Below the pieces are notes generated by a model. It was not told the origin of the DNA. It saw only the letters and a program-made list of their open reading frames with translations, and did not search any database. This document shows, piece by piece, positions 40,161-49,588 of a stretch of DNA of 64,000 nucleotides; position 1 is the stretch's first letter; each line of letters starts with the position of its first letter. The stretch lies in the IMG/VR virus record IMGVR_UViG_3300012363_000001, positions 62,001 to 126,000 of that record. The stretch is one strand, 5' to 3'. This DNA comes from a virus. The translations under genes and the position numbers were made by a program.

Positions 40161-40481
40161 ATGGTTAAGGTACCGTCGAAGACCACACTGAACAAGTATG
40201 GTCTTACAGCCGAGGAATGGCTGGCTATCCTCGAACGACAGGATGGGGTTTGCCCGGTGTGCAAACAGGTCCCGACCACAGGACGTATGGTCACTGACCA
40301 CGAACATGTAAAAAAATGGCGCCAGATGCCTCCCGAGCAGCGGAAACTATATGTTCGTGGAGTGACTGATTGGTTTTGCAATCACGCTTATCTTGGTCGG
40401 GGCATCACCGTCGAAAGGTCTCGCAACGCAACCGCCTATCTTGAAGCCTATGAACTTCGACGTCCACCAAGGGTTCGGTGA
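40161..40481 (+). CDS. Recombination endonuclease VII-like protein
   Basis: 106 residues. KYGLTAEEWLAILERQDG then VCPVCKQVP, MVTDHEHVKKW and WFCNHAYLGR form the endonuclease VII zinc/nuclease core (DHEH catalytic element; Cys pair, with Cys/His at the second zinc half-site). It is a compact version next to RNR, with no long basic N-terminus, so a phage resolvase (branch cleavage before packaging) is more likely than a homing enzyme. Confidence 0.82.
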   Translation: MVKVPSKTTLNKYGLTAEEWLAILERQDGVCPVCKQVPTTGRMVTDHEHVKKWRQMPPEQRKLYVRGVTDWFCNHAYLGRGITVERSRNATAYLEAYELRRPPRVR

Positions 40482-42385
40482 CAAGAATGAAATCACTTTC
40501 TCCATCACAGCTCTTCGTATTCTACCGAACCTACTCCCGGTGGCAGGACGGCCTGCAGCGACGTGAGACCTGGGAAGAGGCTGTCGAAAGGTATTTTGCT
40601 TTCTTCAAGAAGAAGTTCGAATCCAAGGTCCCGAAGAAAGTCTGGCAAAAGACCCAGGAAGCAGTCTTGAGCATGGACGTGATGCCGTCGATGCGCGCTC
40701 TCTGGAGCGCTGGGCCAGCACTGGAGAAAAACAATATCATCGGCTACAACTGCGGCGCCCTGGCTTTCCAGGACCTCGTGAGTACATCCGAACTTTTCTA
40801 CATCCTCATGTGCAGCACCGGCTGTAGTTTTGCCATTGAGAAGCAGTTCATTGACCAGATACCGGCGGTAAAACCCTTCACAGAATTTTCTGTCGGGACA
40901 CATGTTGTTGGCGACAGTAGGGAAGGATGGGCCACCAGTCTCAGGGTCGGTGTGGAAACTTGGTTCGACGGCAAAGACGTAGAGTTCAACTACAGCAACG
41001 TCAGGCGCCGCGGGGCAAGGCTCAAGACCATGGGCGGCCGTGCCAGCGGCCCAGAGCCTTTGATGCGCCTGCATCAATTTACCAGAGACATCATCCTCAA
41101 AGCTCAGGGCAGACGACTGTATTCCGACGAGTGGTTGGACATCGGGAATATGTGCGGCTTGGTCACTGAAGTTGGAGGCATCCGCCGGGCTGCAGAATCC
41201 ACATTCTCGGACCTTGACGACGAACGAATGCGGCATGCTAAGGATTTCCCCATCCCGGAGCAGCGTCGGCAGAGTAACAACAGTGCCGTATACGTTGGCA
41301 AGCCGGACATGATTACCTTCATGCGCGAGTGGACGGCTTTGGCAGCTTCCGGTTCTGGGGAACGGGGTATCTTCAACCTGGCTGCGGCAAAGAAGTCTAG
41401 TCCCCGTCGCGAAGAGAGCGAATATTTTCGAGCTAATCCATGCTTTGAAATAATTCTCAGAGTAGATACCGGGGAGTTCTGTAATCTGACGGAAAACGTC
41501 ATCAGAGCCCACGATACCTTTGCTACCCTTCAAGAAAAGGTAAAAAGCTCGGTGTGGCTGGGCGTCATGCAAGCCTGCCTTACCGACTTCCCATTCATCA
41601 GACCTTCTTTCAAGGAAATGTGCGAAAAAGAAAGGCTTCTGGGCGTGAGTCTAACCGGGCTCATGGACAACCCCAAGTTGATAACCGAAGAGCGCCTAGA
41701 AGACCTACGGGACGTGGCAATTCGCGAGTGTCGGAAGGCTTGCAAGGCCTTGGGTATAAACATGTCCGCGGCCATTACCACCGGTAAGCCCAGCGGCTCT
41801 GTCAGTCAACTGGTCAACTGTGCCTCAGGTGGCCATACTCGATACGCGAAGTTTTACATCCGCCGGTACCGGATAAGTGCCACCGACCCTCTGTACCGGA
41901 TGATGAAGGACCAGGGTGTCAAGTTCGTGCCGGAACTCAATCAAGGCCCCGGCAGCAGACCCGACTGGAAACCAGAAGATGTGATGACCTGGGTTGTTGA
42001 ATTCCCTGAAGCAGCTCCAGCCAAAGCTTTGACCCGCCATGACGTCACAGCCATCGAACAGCTGGAATGGTACCTGAAATTAAAAAAGCATTGGTGTGAA
42101 CATAACCAGAGCATGACCGTCTATGTGAAAGAGACCGAATGGCTTCAGGTTGCCTCCTGGGTCTACGACCATTTTGACGACATCTCCGGTGTCTCGTTCC
42201 TCCCCTTCGACGGCGGGAAATATGAATTGGCTCCCTATCAGGAAATCACCAAAGCTGAATATGAAGAAATGGTTAAAAGATTTCCAGTCATCGACTATTC
42301 AAAGCTGTCGAATTACGAAAACGATGACAACACCACCGGCTCTTCAGCTCTTGCCTGCACCGGGGATGCATGCGAGTTGAAATGA
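40478..42385 (+). CDS. nrdJ: Class II (B12-dependent) ribonucleotide reductase
   Basis: 635 residues; GTG 40478 overlaps the upstream TGA, and ATG 40487 is an alternative start. It matches the monomeric ribonucleoside-triphosphate reductase (Lactobacillus leichmannii enzyme 739 residues). Thiyl Cys322 and Glu324 lie in NPCFEI; Cys92 and Cys335 form the active-site disulphide pair; the C-terminal swinging pair Cys627/Cys632 keeps the CX4C spacing. SGSGERG and the GKPSGSVSQL barrel loop are also present. It makes deoxynucleotides using adenosylcobalamin, works with or without oxygen and needs no second subunit, so the host must have or import B12. Confidence 0.93.
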   Translation: MTRMKSLSPSQLFVFYRTYSRWQDGLQRRETWEEAVERYFAFFKKKFESKVPKKVWQKTQEAVLSMDVMPSMRALWSAGPALEKNNIIGYNCGALAFQDLVSTSELFYILMCSTGCSFAIEKQFIDQIPAVKPFTEFSVGTHVVGDSREGWATSLRVGVETWFDGKDVEFNYSNVRRRGARLKTMGGRASGPEPLMRLHQFTRDIILKAQGRRLYSDEWLDIGNMCGLVTEVGGIRRAAESTFSDLDDERMRHAKDFPIPEQRRQSNNSAVYVGKPDMITFMREWTALAASGSGERGIFNLAAAKKSSPRREESEYFRANPCFEIILRVDTGEFCNLTENVIRAHDTFATLQEKVKSSVWLGVMQACLTDFPFIRPSFKEMCEKERLLGVSLTGLMDNPKLITEERLEDLRDVAIRECRKACKALGINMSAAITTGKPSGSVSQLVNCASGGHTRYAKFYIRRYRISATDPLYRMMKDQGVKFVPELNQGPGSRPDWKPEDVMTWVVEFPEAAPAKALTRHDVTAIEQLEWYLKLKKHWCEHNQSMTVYVKETEWLQVASWVYDHFDDISGVSFLPFDGGKYELAPYQEITKAEYEEMVKRFPVIDYSKLSNYENDDNTTGSSALACTGDACELK

Positions 42386-42389
42386 ATTG

Positions 42390-42398
42390 TGTTATACT
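42390..42398 (+). promoter_or_regulatory. Extended -10 promoter
   Basis: TG-T-TATACT, 26 bases before the ATG at 42425, between the RNR stop and the next gene. It restarts transcription for the following genes. Confidence 0.55.
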
Positions 42399-42424
42399 GC
42401 ACGCGTTGATGAACTGAGGATTTG

Positions 42425-43345
42425 ATGCCGTTTGACTTCAATCAAGAAAATCCTGAGCCCTTAGACCCCATGGAAGGGTTAGATGCGGCTGACCCTGCTC
42501 AAGAAGCAAATCCACAGACGTCCGCTCAAGCACAAGAGCAAGAAGCCGAGGCTGTTGTCGCTGAGTACGCTGACGAAGTCGAAAACCAGATGTCCGAGGT
42601 TGAGAAAAGGCTTGACATTGCCCAGTACTACAATCTGATTCTTAAGGACAACTTGTTCGAAGAGGAAACGGAATCTTCTCAAACCGTACAGAACGAACTC
42701 CGAGAATTTATTCGAGGCCGGCTCGCGGTTCTCCTGGGTATGAAGCCCGAGGAAAAGAAAGCCGAACCCCCGCCCCCACCGCTTTTCGACCAGGAAGAAG
42801 TAGCGGCTCTTAAGGCCCTAGCTGCCCGAGTCCTGAAAAGACCGGACCTGGTAGCACCACTGGCACCGGCTCCGGCAAAACCTTCTTCTGCACCCCCTGC
42901 CCTGAAAAAGGTTGAGACCGCTACCATCACTCGTCCTGCTCCCAGAGCAGTCGCTCCGGCTCCGGCACTGAGAAAGTCTGCAATCCAGACACAATCTAAG
43001 GTGATACCAAAACCTGTCGCCACGAGGAAACAGGCCAAGAGTACCGCTGGGAGATACAAGAGCAAAGCAGAACTTCCCCCAGCCCTCAGGGATGACCCGG
43101 CGGTGGAAGTTGAAGACGGAAAGGTTTTCAAAACAGTCGTGACTGAAGACGGCAAAGAAGTCAGGATGAACATCACCCCGCCAGCACGCCCGAAGCCGGG
43201 AGTTGGTATAGTGCCATTTCCACCGATTTCTCCGGAGCAACAGAACATGATTAACGTCCAGCACGCGGACATGGCACTGCGAGCACAGGGCGGAACAATT
43301 GCCAAGGCAATCACCATCGCATCTAGCGGTGTACAAGGGGAGTAA
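42425..43345 (+). CDS. Hypothetical Pro/Ala-rich protein (306 aa)
   Basis: Start at ATG 42425 (MPFDFNQEN), with GAGG. Acidic N-terminus, a helical segment around residues 55-100, then a long Pro/Ala/Lys-rich linker (about 105-215), and a C-terminal part with VFKTVVTEDGKEVRMNI. No cysteine. It might be a scaffold or tether. No family recognised. Confidence 0.5.
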   Translation: MPFDFNQENPEPLDPMEGLDAADPAQEANPQTSAQAQEQEAEAVVAEYADEVENQMSEVEKRLDIAQYYNLILKDNLFEEETESSQTVQNELREFIRGRLAVLLGMKPEEKKAEPPPPPLFDQEEVAALKALAARVLKRPDLVAPLAPAPAKPSSAPPALKKVETATITRPAPRAVAPAPALRKSAIQTQSKVIPKPVATRKQAKSTAGRYKSKAELPPALRDDPAVEVEDGKVFKTVVTEDGKEVRMNITPPARPKPGVGIVPFPPISPEQQNMINVQHADMALRAQGGTIAKAITIASSGVQGE

Positions 43346-43350
43346 TAAAA

Positions 43351-44106
43351 ATGGGAAACGAAAATCCGAGTCTGAGAGCACGAACCAAGAACGCAATCGA
43401 GCGCCTGGATGCACTTGAAGCAGGCCAATTGCAAATCATCACCGCAGTCAACCAGAGCCTGGGCAACATCAACAGCCAGGTCATGAATGCTACTGAGGTG
43501 CTGGACGCTGTGGTCGTCCTCGTTGGCATGGAGCAAGTTCAGCAACAGGTCATCGAGACTCGCCGCAATCGCCTGAAGGAACAATCTGATGCCCAGGTAG
43601 CCCAGATTGAAACGCTTAAGGGCAAAGGCATTCTTGTGGTCTCGGAGAAAATCACCGACAAATCTCTCCTCATTGGTAAAGAAACCACCAAGGAAGGTGA
43701 GATTATCTTCCCAGGCCGTTCGCAGCTCCGCTTTAGCCAAATCGACAAAGCCATTGGCGAGAAGATGCTCGGTCAGGGCATAGGCTTCACGGTCGAAACT
43801 CCTCCTGGTGGTAAGTGGGAGGTTGTCGAAATCTACGAAGTCGATGAGAAACGTTCTGAGGAAGTTGCCAAGGAAGAGGCTGCGGCTGCGGCAAAAGCCC
43901 AAGAGGAAGTTCTTGCCAAGGCAAAGGCCGAGGCCGAGGCAAAAGCCCAAGCTACTGCGACACCGGCGTCTGAAGCTCCAGCAACCGCTGAGACAACTCC
44001 AGCTCCAGCAGCTGAAGCCGCCAAGCCAAGCTTGACTCTTGTTCCTCCGCCGGCTCCCGAAGCGACGCCTGAGGCCACGCAACCTTCTCCTGCTCAGCCT
44101 CAGTAA
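43351..44106 (+). CDS. Hypothetical coiled-coil protein with Ala/Glu-rich tail (251 aa)
   Basis: Residues 1-85 are coiled coil (AIERLDALEAGQLQIITAV, then VIETRRNRLKEQSD), residues about 90-160 are a small beta-rich domain, and the last 90 residues are Lys/Ala/Glu then Pro/Ala-rich low complexity. The low-complexity tail style matches the previous gene. Function unknown. Confidence 0.5.
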   Translation: MGNENPSLRARTKNAIERLDALEAGQLQIITAVNQSLGNINSQVMNATEVLDAVVVLVGMEQVQQQVIETRRNRLKEQSDAQVAQIETLKGKGILVVSEKITDKSLLIGKETTKEGEIIFPGRSQLRFSQIDKAIGEKMLGQGIGFTVETPPGGKWEVVEIYEVDEKRSEEVAKEEAAAAAKAQEEVLAKAKAEAEAKAQATATPASEAPATAETTPAPAAEAAKPSLTLVPPPAPEATPEATQPSPAQPQ

Positions 44107-44109
44107 CCC

Positions 44110-45231
44110 ATGACAAAAAAGGCTGACGAAACGCGCTTCCAAGAAGCGCAGGTCTTAGCCTATCTTAAAGACAAAGCGCAAGACATCCTCGGTGTCAATC
44201 AGCGTTTTGTCAATAAGAAGGTTACCCTTCAGGCTGCACAAAACAATCTTTTCCAGTCTCAGATTGAAGACAAACTGGAGAAGATTTTCAAGGACAAAAT
44301 TGCCGTCCCTCAGTACAAGGCGAAGGACCGGCGTACTCCCACGGAACGAATCCTTAACGGCATCTGGTCTGACCTACACTTTGGCTCAGACCTGGACCCG
44401 CGGGAAGTTCCGACCAAATACGGCATCGTCGAAGAGTCACGGCGAATGGCTTTCATCGTCCAGACCCTGGCTGAATGGAAACTCCAGTATCGGGATGAGA
44501 CACAACTATTCATTCATCTCATCGGGGACATCATCCAGAATCATCTCTACGACCCCCGGGATGGGGCTCCTCTGGCAGAACAGTTTTCCCGTGCAGTCCA
44601 CATCCTGACGCAGGCCGTCGTTTACCTCTGTGGACGGTTCAAGAAAGTCACCGTGTTTTGCACCCCTGGCAATCACGGTCGAAATACGGCCCGACACAAG
44701 GACAGAGCCGTCAATCAGAAGTGGGATTCGCTGGAGAATATGATTTACTTCTCCATCAAGACCGCGCTGATGACAGCGAAGATTCCCAACGTCGAAGTCA
44801 TCATCCCGTTAATGCCTTTCTATACCTGGGACGCTTTCGGAATGAGCGGTTTCGGAACCCATGGCGACACGGTGGTGACGCCCGGATATCCGAATAAGTC
44901 CATCGACACAGAGAAGGTTCGCCGGCAGGTCAATGAAATTAACGGCAAGCTTGCTCCGGACAAACGGCATCGGCTTTTTATCTGCGGCCACGTGCACGTA
45001 GACTCCGAGACAAAACTCCCGAACGGCGTTATCTTCATGACCAACAGCTGCTTGCTGCCGCCTGATGCCTATGCCGTGAGCATCGGTATCACCCACAACG
45101 CCTGCTCTCAGAAAATCTGGGAGTCGGTCCCGGGTCATATCGTCGGCCATAAACTCACCGTTGACGTGGACGAGCACACCGACAAAGACAAGTCCCTGGA
45201 CAAAATCATCAAACCCTTTTTTGGATTCTAA
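44110..45231 (+). CDS. Calcineurin-like phosphoesterase, second in the genome
   Basis: 373 residues. After a helical N-terminal 85 residues come the metallophosphoesterase motifs in order: SDLHFGS (about 89), IGDIIQNH (about 138), TPGNHGRN (about 187), GTHGDT (about 250) and CGHVHVD (about 293). The metal ligands of a binuclear phosphoesterase are therefore complete. It differs from the SbcD-like protein, and the C-terminus is not of SbcD type. The substrate could be nucleic acid or a nucleotide. Confidence 0.8.
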   Translation: MTKKADETRFQEAQVLAYLKDKAQDILGVNQRFVNKKVTLQAAQNNLFQSQIEDKLEKIFKDKIAVPQYKAKDRRTPTERILNGIWSDLHFGSDLDPREVPTKYGIVEESRRMAFIVQTLAEWKLQYRDETQLFIHLIGDIIQNHLYDPRDGAPLAEQFSRAVHILTQAVVYLCGRFKKVTVFCTPGNHGRNTARHKDRAVNQKWDSLENMIYFSIKTALMTAKIPNVEVIIPLMPFYTWDAFGMSGFGTHGDTVVTPGYPNKSIDTEKVRRQVNEINGKLAPDKRHRLFICGHVHVDSETKLPNGVIFMTNSCLLPPDAYAVSIGITHNACSQKIWESVPGHIVGHKLTVDVDEHTDKDKSLDKIIKPFFGF

Positions 45232-45462
45232 ATGACGATGGAAGAAGCTCGCATCAGAATCGAAACAGACCCAGACTTCATCTTCGTCAAGCGCTTCGAC
45301 TACAGCCTGAACAAGCTCTTGGAACGCTACCCCGACGGTGCCCCGTCTCGGGTCATCGCTCAGGCACTGTTGATTACTGAAGAAGACGTTGAGGCTCAGT
45401 ACGAAAAAGTCATCCGAAAAATGCGTCGGAAGATGAAAGTCCGGGAAGAGGATTTGCCATGA
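45232..45462 (+). CDS. Small conserved protein with HTH-like C-terminus (76 aa)
   Basis: Starts directly at the previous stop. FIFVKRFDYSLNKLLERYPDG then VIAQALLITEEDVEAQYEK is a compact helical pattern seen in small phage proteins and recalls a sigma region 4-type HTH. The C-terminus is basic (RKMRRKMKVR). Function unknown. Confidence 0.55.
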   Translation: MTMEEARIRIETDPDFIFVKRFDYSLNKLLERYPDGAPSRVIAQALLITEEDVEAQYEKVIRKMRRKMKVREEDLP

Positions 45463-45716
45463 AATCAAAAAGTAAAATCAACGACCTCCTAAAGGCTCTT
45501 CTTCCGAAGAAAGCACCAGAGCCCTGTCATCACGATTTTCTGAATTTCTCTGACGGCGGCTTGTTTCTGAAGTGCAGCAACTGTGGACAGAAATGGATGG
45601 CGGTGACTGAGAACAATATTCCCATGTACGGTTGGATGCCGGACCAGTACGTGAATGTTTTCCCTCGTCGTCAAGAACCTCTCGCGTTCAAATTGAAGCA
45701 ATCCGTGTTAGACTAA
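45459..45716 (+). CDS. Zinc-ribbon protein (85 aa)
   Basis: ATG overlaps the upstream TGA (ATGA). CHHDFLNFSDGGLFLKCSNC gives a CxH/CxxC zinc site, followed by GQKWMAVTENNIP. Just upstream of the polymerase; may be a replisome or transcription accessory protein, unknown. Confidence 0.55.
   Translation: MKSKSKINDLLKALLPKKAPEPCHHDFLNFSDGGLFLKCSNCGQKWMAVTENNIPMYGWMPDQYVNVFPRRQEPLAFKLKQSVLD
45706..45714 (+). promoter_or_regulatory. Extended -10 box of the polymerase gene
   Basis: TG-T-TAGACT, exactly seven bases before ATG 45722, with no ribosome site between. Leaderless type. Confidence 0.45.
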
Positions 45717-45721
45717 TCGGA

Positions 45722-48700
45722 ATGAGTTTCCCCGGCTATCCAAGCCCCCACGTCCATATTGATTCCTTCGACTCTGCTTCGAATGCAGAGGCTTTCGCCA
45801 AGAAGGAAGTTGAATTGGGCACCGGCGCCATCACCGTCACTGACCACGGCTCCCTCTCTGTTGTCCGAAAGGTCTATGACCTGGCCCACAGCAAGGAGTA
45901 CCGCGGCAAGTTGACTCCCATCCTGGGTCTGGAGGGATACTTCCGAGACGATGACTGTCCTATTTTGCTTGAGAAGGGCTTGCAGAAAGACAAGGATGGC
46001 AAATTCCTGGACGAAGATTTCAAGTACGGCCATATTACCATGCACCTCCTTGACGAGGAAGCCTATAGCACCTGCTCTCGGATTCTGAGCGCTGCTGATT
46101 TCAGGGCTGAACGTCACGGCAAAGAAAAGAAGCCGCTGTTCAACTGGCGCGACATCGAAGAGCTGGGAAGCAAAAACATCACCATGACCAGTAGCTGTCT
46201 CATCGGTATGGTCAACCGACACATGATGGCCCGGAACGATTTCCAGACAGCCATCAAGTACTACGAACGCCTTCGAGCATCGGTGAAGCCCGGCAATTTC
46301 TACGTCGAAGTATTCCCTCATGTCTGCGATACCTTTTACGACAGTGCTGTATTCGTCACTTTCGAGGATGACACGACGCAAAGATTCCCGGATTGGAAGA
46401 ATTTTCGGACGGACAAGCATAAAGGCGATGCGAAGCATGGCATCAAAGCCGGCAAGCTAGCTCGACTCTTCGTGGATAACCCGGCGCGGTTCAGGTTGGA
46501 ACACAATCGGCTGGTTGCCATCATGGAAGACCGCAAATGGCAGGAACTGAATCCTCCAAAAGAAATTAAATTGATAGAGATTCGCCAAGGCTTTTTGAAA
46601 AATGAATGTCGAGCCTGGGCTCCGGACGGCGACCTTCAGTTAGGGCACAACAGATTCGTGCTTGAATTGGCTCAGCGTTACGGTGACCCGGTTCTCATCA
46701 GCGACGATGCGCATTTTGCGAATCCCGAAGAGAAGATTGTCCAAGATATTCGCCTTCAACAAGGCGGTGGCGCTTGGCGTTTCTCGAACGTGCATCATCG
46801 AGTCTCCAGCGACCAGGCCTGGAATTATTTCCGGGACGTGATGAAGGTCGACCAGAGTACCTTTGAATACTGGATAGAGAATAACTGGGCCTGGTCCGGT
46901 CGCTTCAAGGATTTTAAGTTCTCTCCGAGAATCACTCTCCCGACTAAGTTCTACCCCTCGAATACCCTTGAACATACCATCGAACTGGTTCGAAAACACG
47001 GCCGCATGGATTGGCACAAGCCCGAGTACTTCGACCGCCTGAAGTCCGAGATTGACCTCCTACACTACAACGGCACTATTGACTTACTCACGTACTTTTT
47101 CATCCTCGAAGAAATTGACTGGGAATATGAAAAGCGCGGGGAACTCGCTGGACCGGGTCGAGGTAGCGCCGCCGGCATGCTTCTGGCTTATGTCCTAGAC
47201 ATCACCCACGTCGACCCCCTGGAGCGTGGGCTCAGCCGAGACCGGTTCCTGACCCTTGACCGTATTCAGAGTGGTAAGTTCCCGGACATTGACCAGGACC
47301 TGCCGTCCCGTGACATCCTCGTGGACCCAGAAGACCCGACCAAAGGCTGGCTCCGAGACCGTTTTGGGGATTGCTACGCGCAAATCAGCACCGACACGAC
47401 GATGAAGCTCAAGTCCAGCATCAAGGACGTCTTCCGGGCCCTATACGGTCGCGTGGACCCGACCATCGAAGCCATCTGCGGTGACCTCCCGGACCCGCCA
47501 CAGGGCATCACGGACCATGATTTTGTCTTCGGGTACAAAAGCGGTGACGGGACCTGGACACCGGGAGTCATTGAGAAGGATGGCATGCTACAATATTTTG
47601 TCCAGAACTATCCGAAGGAATGGGAAATCATCAAGCGTTGTCTTGGTCTGGTAAGGCAGAAGGGTCGCCACGCCTGCGGATTCATTATCAGCAACGAACC
47701 CATCGCCAACTTCATCCCACTGACCACCATCGACAAGACCCGGGTGACTCAGTTCACGGCCACCAGCGTTGAGGCTATGGGCGCCCTGAAAGTTGACTTC
47801 TTGAATCTGAATAGCTTGAAGGACATTGCCGTCTGTATCAAGCTCGTCCAGGCCCGGAGCGGAGTAGAAATCAAACTCAACCCCAAGTACGAGCTTCCCA
47901 GTATCGAAATCAAGAACCGCCGAGTGCCTATCATCCGCGTGATACCGCACCGCGGTGAATTCTACGATATCTGGAAGCTTCCTGAGGACCAAGCCGTCTT
48001 CAACGACATGTGCGAGAGTAAGACAGAATCAGTTTTTCAGTTCAACACCCCAGGCGCCCGGCAGCTGTTGAGTAACTTCAACGAGGTCAGCTTCGTGGAG
48101 AACGGAGAAGTACATAAGGGTCTGGACAGCATTGAAGACTTGAGCGCCTTCACGGCTCTCGACCGTCCGGGACCTCTGGACTATCCAGTCGAAGACCCAG
48201 TGACAGGCAAGAAACACAACATGCTCGTGGAATTTGCCAACCGAGCCAAGAATAAAGCCAAAATTGGCTCCTTCCCGATTTTGGACCGGTTATTTCCTGA
48301 GACCTACGGTGTCATCGTCTACCAGGAGCAGCTGCAGCAAGTCTTCCAGGAAGTTGGCAAGGCCACGGCAATCGAGGCCAATAACTTCCGAATCCACATC
48401 AGCAAAAAGCAGATGTCTAACGTCATCAAGGACCGGGCAATATTCATGCGCGGGGCTGTAGAAACCATCGGCAAAGAAGCCGCTGAACAGCTCTGGAACA
48501 GTATGGAAACCTTTGGCCAGTACGGATTCAATAAAAGCCACAGCATGTGCTACGTCACCATCGGCTATGCCTGTGCCTGGCTGAAGCACTATTATCCTCT
48601 GGAGTGGTGGACTGCTGTGCTCCGGCACGCAGATAAAGATGAAATCGACACCAAGTTCTGGCGGTACTGCGGCCACCTGATAACCATCCCGGACATCAAT

Positions 48701-49588
48701 GTCAGTAGCGAGGTCTTCGAGATTCGCGGTGACAAAATCAATGCTCCGCTGTCATTCTTGAACGGCATCGGGGAAAACGCTCACAAGCAGCTGATGGCCG
48801 GGAAGCCGTACGCAAACATCGAAGACCTCTGCCAAAAAATAAAGAAGCACAAGGAAGACAACAAGACCGTCGACGCGGAAACCGGAAAGGAAAAGAAAGG
48901 CCACAGTAGCTTGCACCGCGGGAATCTTTACCCGCTCGTCGCCAGTGGCTCCCTAGATAGCCTTTTCGCTCCCGATATCCTCTTTGAGGAGAAGTTCATG
49001 CTCCTCGAAGCTGCTCTGGCCCGAGCCGAAAGTAAGAAGAACGCCAAGCCCGTCAATCCTTTGTATCAGAATACTACCCCGCTCATCCGATACCAACTCT
49101 GCAAGAAAGTTTCGCCATCCTTCTCTTCTGAACTCTTTGGTTCTATTCTTTCCCTCAAGTCCAAAGGTTTCACGGAAGAAATCAAGGGTATCTGGACCTA
49201 CGAGTACCGGGACCAAAAATATAGAATCGTCGGCAATAACGGCCTGAACCGACTTTCTGAAATTGTGCCCGTCCCAGAAGGTGGTATCGCCGTCGGGGTC
49301 TGCGCGTACATTCTCAATGATGAGCGCAAAGATTATTTTAGGAAGACAGACAACAAGAAATGCACCCGGGCCGAAATCACTCTGGACATTGACGGCCACC
49401 GACTCACAACCGTGATGTGGCCGAGCAGAAAAACTGGCGAAATAGAAAATCTTCCCGCGACATCAATAGCAGGAAGTATTGCGATTGTGGTATTATACCG
49501 CTCACGGGATGAAGGACCGTTCTACATAGACGGAGTCGAAGTGATTCAACCACCACTGCCGAAGAAGCTCGATGAGGAGAGCAAGTAA
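45722..49588 (+). CDS. dnaE: DNA polymerase III alpha subunit (DnaE-type, family C)
   Basis: 1288 residues from ATG 45722 (MSFPGYPSPHVHIDSFD); the frame is open 30 codons upstream but the PHP domain begins here. PHP motifs HVHIDSFD, TVTDHGS and ISDDAHF are present. Polymerase core: GPGRGSAAG, catalytic Asp522/Asp524 in PDIDQD, KVDFLNLNSLKD (about Asp690), RPGPLDY, YQEQLQQVFQ, and GYNKSHS-like GFNKSHSMCY. An extra segment of about 90 residues (about 205-300) interrupts the PHP domain. The C-terminal beta-binding and OB parts are shorter than in bacteria. Replicative polymerase, unusual among phages, which mostly use family A or B. Confidence 0.93.
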   Translation: MSFPGYPSPHVHIDSFDSASNAEAFAKKEVELGTGAITVTDHGSLSVVRKVYDLAHSKEYRGKLTPILGLEGYFRDDDCPILLEKGLQKDKDGKFLDEDFKYGHITMHLLDEEAYSTCSRILSAADFRAERHGKEKKPLFNWRDIEELGSKNITMTSSCLIGMVNRHMMARNDFQTAIKYYERLRASVKPGNFYVEVFPHVCDTFYDSAVFVTFEDDTTQRFPDWKNFRTDKHKGDAKHGIKAGKLARLFVDNPARFRLEHNRLVAIMEDRKWQELNPPKEIKLIEIRQGFLKNECRAWAPDGDLQLGHNRFVLELAQRYGDPVLISDDAHFANPEEKIVQDIRLQQGGGAWRFSNVHHRVSSDQAWNYFRDVMKVDQSTFEYWIENNWAWSGRFKDFKFSPRITLPTKFYPSNTLEHTIELVRKHGRMDWHKPEYFDRLKSEIDLLHYNGTIDLLTYFFILEEIDWEYEKRGELAGPGRGSAAGMLLAYVLDITHVDPLERGLSRDRFLTLDRIQSGKFPDIDQDLPSRDILVDPEDPTKGWLRDRFGDCYAQISTDTTMKLKSSIKDVFRALYGRVDPTIEAICGDLPDPPQGITDHDFVFGYKSGDGTWTPGVIEKDGMLQYFVQNYPKEWEIIKRCLGLVRQKGRHACGFIISNEPIANFIPLTTIDKTRVTQFTATSVEAMGALKVDFLNLNSLKDIAVCIKLVQARSGVEIKLNPKYELPSIEIKNRRVPIIRVIPHRGEFYDIWKLPEDQAVFNDMCESKTESVFQFNTPGARQLLSNFNEVSFVENGEVHKGLDSIEDLSAFTALDRPGPLDYPVEDPVTGKKHNMLVEFANRAKNKAKIGSFPILDRLFPETYGVIVYQEQLQQVFQEVGKATAIEANNFRIHISKKQMSNVIKDRAIFMRGAVETIGKEAAEQLWNSMETFGQYGFNKSHSMCYVTIGYACAWLKHYYPLEWWTAVLRHADKDEIDTKFWRYCGHLITIPDINVSSEVFEIRGDKINAPLSFLNGIGENAHKQLMAGKPYANIEDLCQKIKKHKEDNKTVDAETGKEKKGHSSLHRGNLYPLVASGSLDSLFAPDILFEEKFMLLEAALARAESKKNAKPVNPLYQNTTPLIRYQLCKKVSPSFSSELFGSILSLKSKGFTEEIKGIWTYEYRDQKYRIVGNNGLNRLSEIVPVPEGGIAVGVCAYILNDERKDYFRKTDNKKCTRAEITLDIDGHRLTTVMWPSRKTGEIENLPATSIAGSIAIVVLYRSRDEGPFYIDGVEVIQPPLPKKLDEESK

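Noticed and set aside
42679-44142. Leftward open frame of 487 codons opposite two rightward genes
   Set aside because: It is Ser/Leu/Phe/Cys-rich nonsense produced by reading opposite Ala/Pro/Lys-rich coding sequence; the rightward genes have ribosome sites, a promoter and natural composition.
46330-46630. Intein in the polymerase gene
   Set aside because: The extra segment has no Cys/Ser at a splice start, no His-Asn end and no endonuclease motifs, and lies in the PHP domain rather than at an active-site motif typical for inteins.
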